Assembly: GCF_000816845.1 (NCBI RefSeq)
Contig: NZ_CP006880.1
Coordinates: 1,984,001 to 2,048,000, forward strand
DNA: 64,000 nt
Direction: 5' to 3'
Source: Rhizobium gallicum bv. gallicum R602sp
GTDB taxonomy: Bacteria; Pseudomonadota; Alphaproteobacteria; Rhizobiales; Rhizobiaceae
Below the pieces are notes generated by a model. It made no database searches. It saw nothing but the letters and a program-made list of their open reading frames with translations, and was not told the origin of the DNA. Of this stretch, positions 63,361 to 64,000 are shown in pieces. Within the stretch, counting starts at the first letter, position 1. Each line of letters starts with the position of its first letter. Position numbers and translations under genes: made by a program.

Positions 63361-64000
63361 ATGTCCCACACCTTTCTCGAGCAACTCTGGATCGCCCGAT
63401 ACGTCATCATGAACGGCCTCGCCATGACTGTGTCGATCTCTCTGCTGGCCATCCTGGCGGGTTCCGTACTCGGCGTTTTCGTCGGCTTGGCGCTCGTCTA
63501 CGGCGGCACTGTTTTGCGCTTAGTGGTCCGCGCCTATACGGACGTTATTCGCGGCACGCCGGTGCTCGTGCTCGTACTGGCGAGCTATTACGTCTCCGCA
63601 GCCGCCGGAGTTGATCTCGGGCCGTTTTCGGCAGGTGTCCTCGCACTTGCGATCTTCTGCTCCTCGCATGTCGGCGAAATCGTGCGTGGAGCCCTTCAGG
63701 CAATCCCCAAGGGACAGACCGAAGCCGCCAAGGCGATCGGCCTGACCTTCACTCAGACCTTCACCTCCGTGCTATGGCCGCAGGCCATGCGCCAGTGCTT
63801 GCCGTCCTGGGTGAACACGGCGGCCGAGATGGTAAAGGCCTCAACCCTGCTTTCTGTCATCGGTGTGGCGGAGCTTCTCCTGCGCACGCAGGAGATCATC
63901 TCCCGCAATTTCATGAGCCTGCAGTTCTATTTCCTGGCTGGCGCGCTTTATTTCATTGTCAACTACGGCATCGAGCAGTTCGGCAAATATGTCGAGCGCA
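63361..64000 (+). CDS. Amino-acid ABC transporter permease (HisM type), 3'-truncated by window edge
   Basis: This is the second permease, open from ATG 63361 to the window end (213 residues visible, essentially the whole family length). It has RAYTDVIRGTPVLVLVLASY and the EAA loop IPKGQTEAAKAIGLTFTQTF. The stop codon and probably the ATPase gene lie beyond the window. The short six-base gap to the previous gene indicates co-translation. Confidence 0.92.
   Translation, partial: MSHTFLEQLWIARYVIMNGLAMTVSISLLAILAGSVLGVFVGLALVYGGTVLRLVVRAYTDVIRGTPVLVLVLASYYVSAAAGVDLGPFSAGVLALAIFCSSHVGEIVRGALQAIPKGQTEAAKAIGLTFTQTFTSVLWPQAMRQCLPSWVNTAAEMVKASTLLSVIGVAELLLRTQEIISRNFMSLQFYFLAGALYFIVNYGIEQFGKYVER

Overview
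The window looks like accessory DNA of a Rhizobiaceae-type alphaproteobacterium (Rhizobium, Agrobacterium or Sinorhizobium relatives). The reasons are the high GC, dense operons with 4-base ATGA overlaps, and gene families typical of that group: a DUF2291-type sugar ABC operon, a fused carnitine dehydrogenase-thioesterase, GlxA, FadR/NanR-type and LacI regulators. I see no rRNA, tRNA, CRISPR array, intact insertion sequence or phage gene.

Layout. 1-1.6 kb: end of a PfkB sugar kinase and a GNAT acetyltransferase. 1.6-6.4 kb (minus): a YcaO-TfuA peptide-modification locus with two small proteins of unknown function, a large BTAD/TPR regulator and an XRE regulator. It looks like an uncharacterised thioamide or RiPP-type system and is the best candidate for something new. 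7-11 kb (minus): a TRAP transporter with a trailing acylphosphatase. 11.3-13.2 kb: an EamA exporter and a divergent LysR regulator. 13.2-28 kb: a carnitine / gamma-butyrobetaine catabolic island (GlxA regulator, BKACE cleavage enzyme, carnitine dehydrogenase-thioesterase, acyl-CoA dehydrogenase, ADP-forming CoA ligase, CaiD-like hydratase, Dpp-type importer, CocE-type hydrolase). 28-30.2 kb: two more alpha/beta hydrolases and an Lrp regulator. 30.2-43.9 kb: a D-apiose/D-apionate island with a NanR-like regulator, a RuBisCO-like protein, a DUF1537 kinase, ApnO, a sugar importer, a D-apiose dehydrogenase, ApnL, and a DhaK/DhaL kinase pair. 44-47.3 kb (minus): NfeD, slipin and a site-2 protease. 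48.2-49.1 kb: a ParS/RES toxin-antitoxin pair with a frameshifted toxin. 49.4-60.1 kb: a pectin or rhamnogalacturonan oligosaccharide island (ABC importer, GH105, GH28, an unassigned 836-residue protein, LacI regulator). 60.5-64 kb: a D-threonine-aldolase-like enzyme divergent from a polar amino-acid importer that runs off the window.

How it fits together. Three islands point to feeding on plant-derived compounds: quaternary ammonium compounds, apiose (a rhamnogalacturonan-II and glycoside sugar), and pectic oligosaccharides. Each has its own importer, cytoplasmic enzymes and regulator. Two regulators have candidate operators visible in the sequence. Every solute-binding-protein gene is followed within about 60 bases by a strong hairpin, probably to raise binding-protein mRNA above that of the permeases. 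All functional names rest on motif recognition and gene context. No database search was possible.
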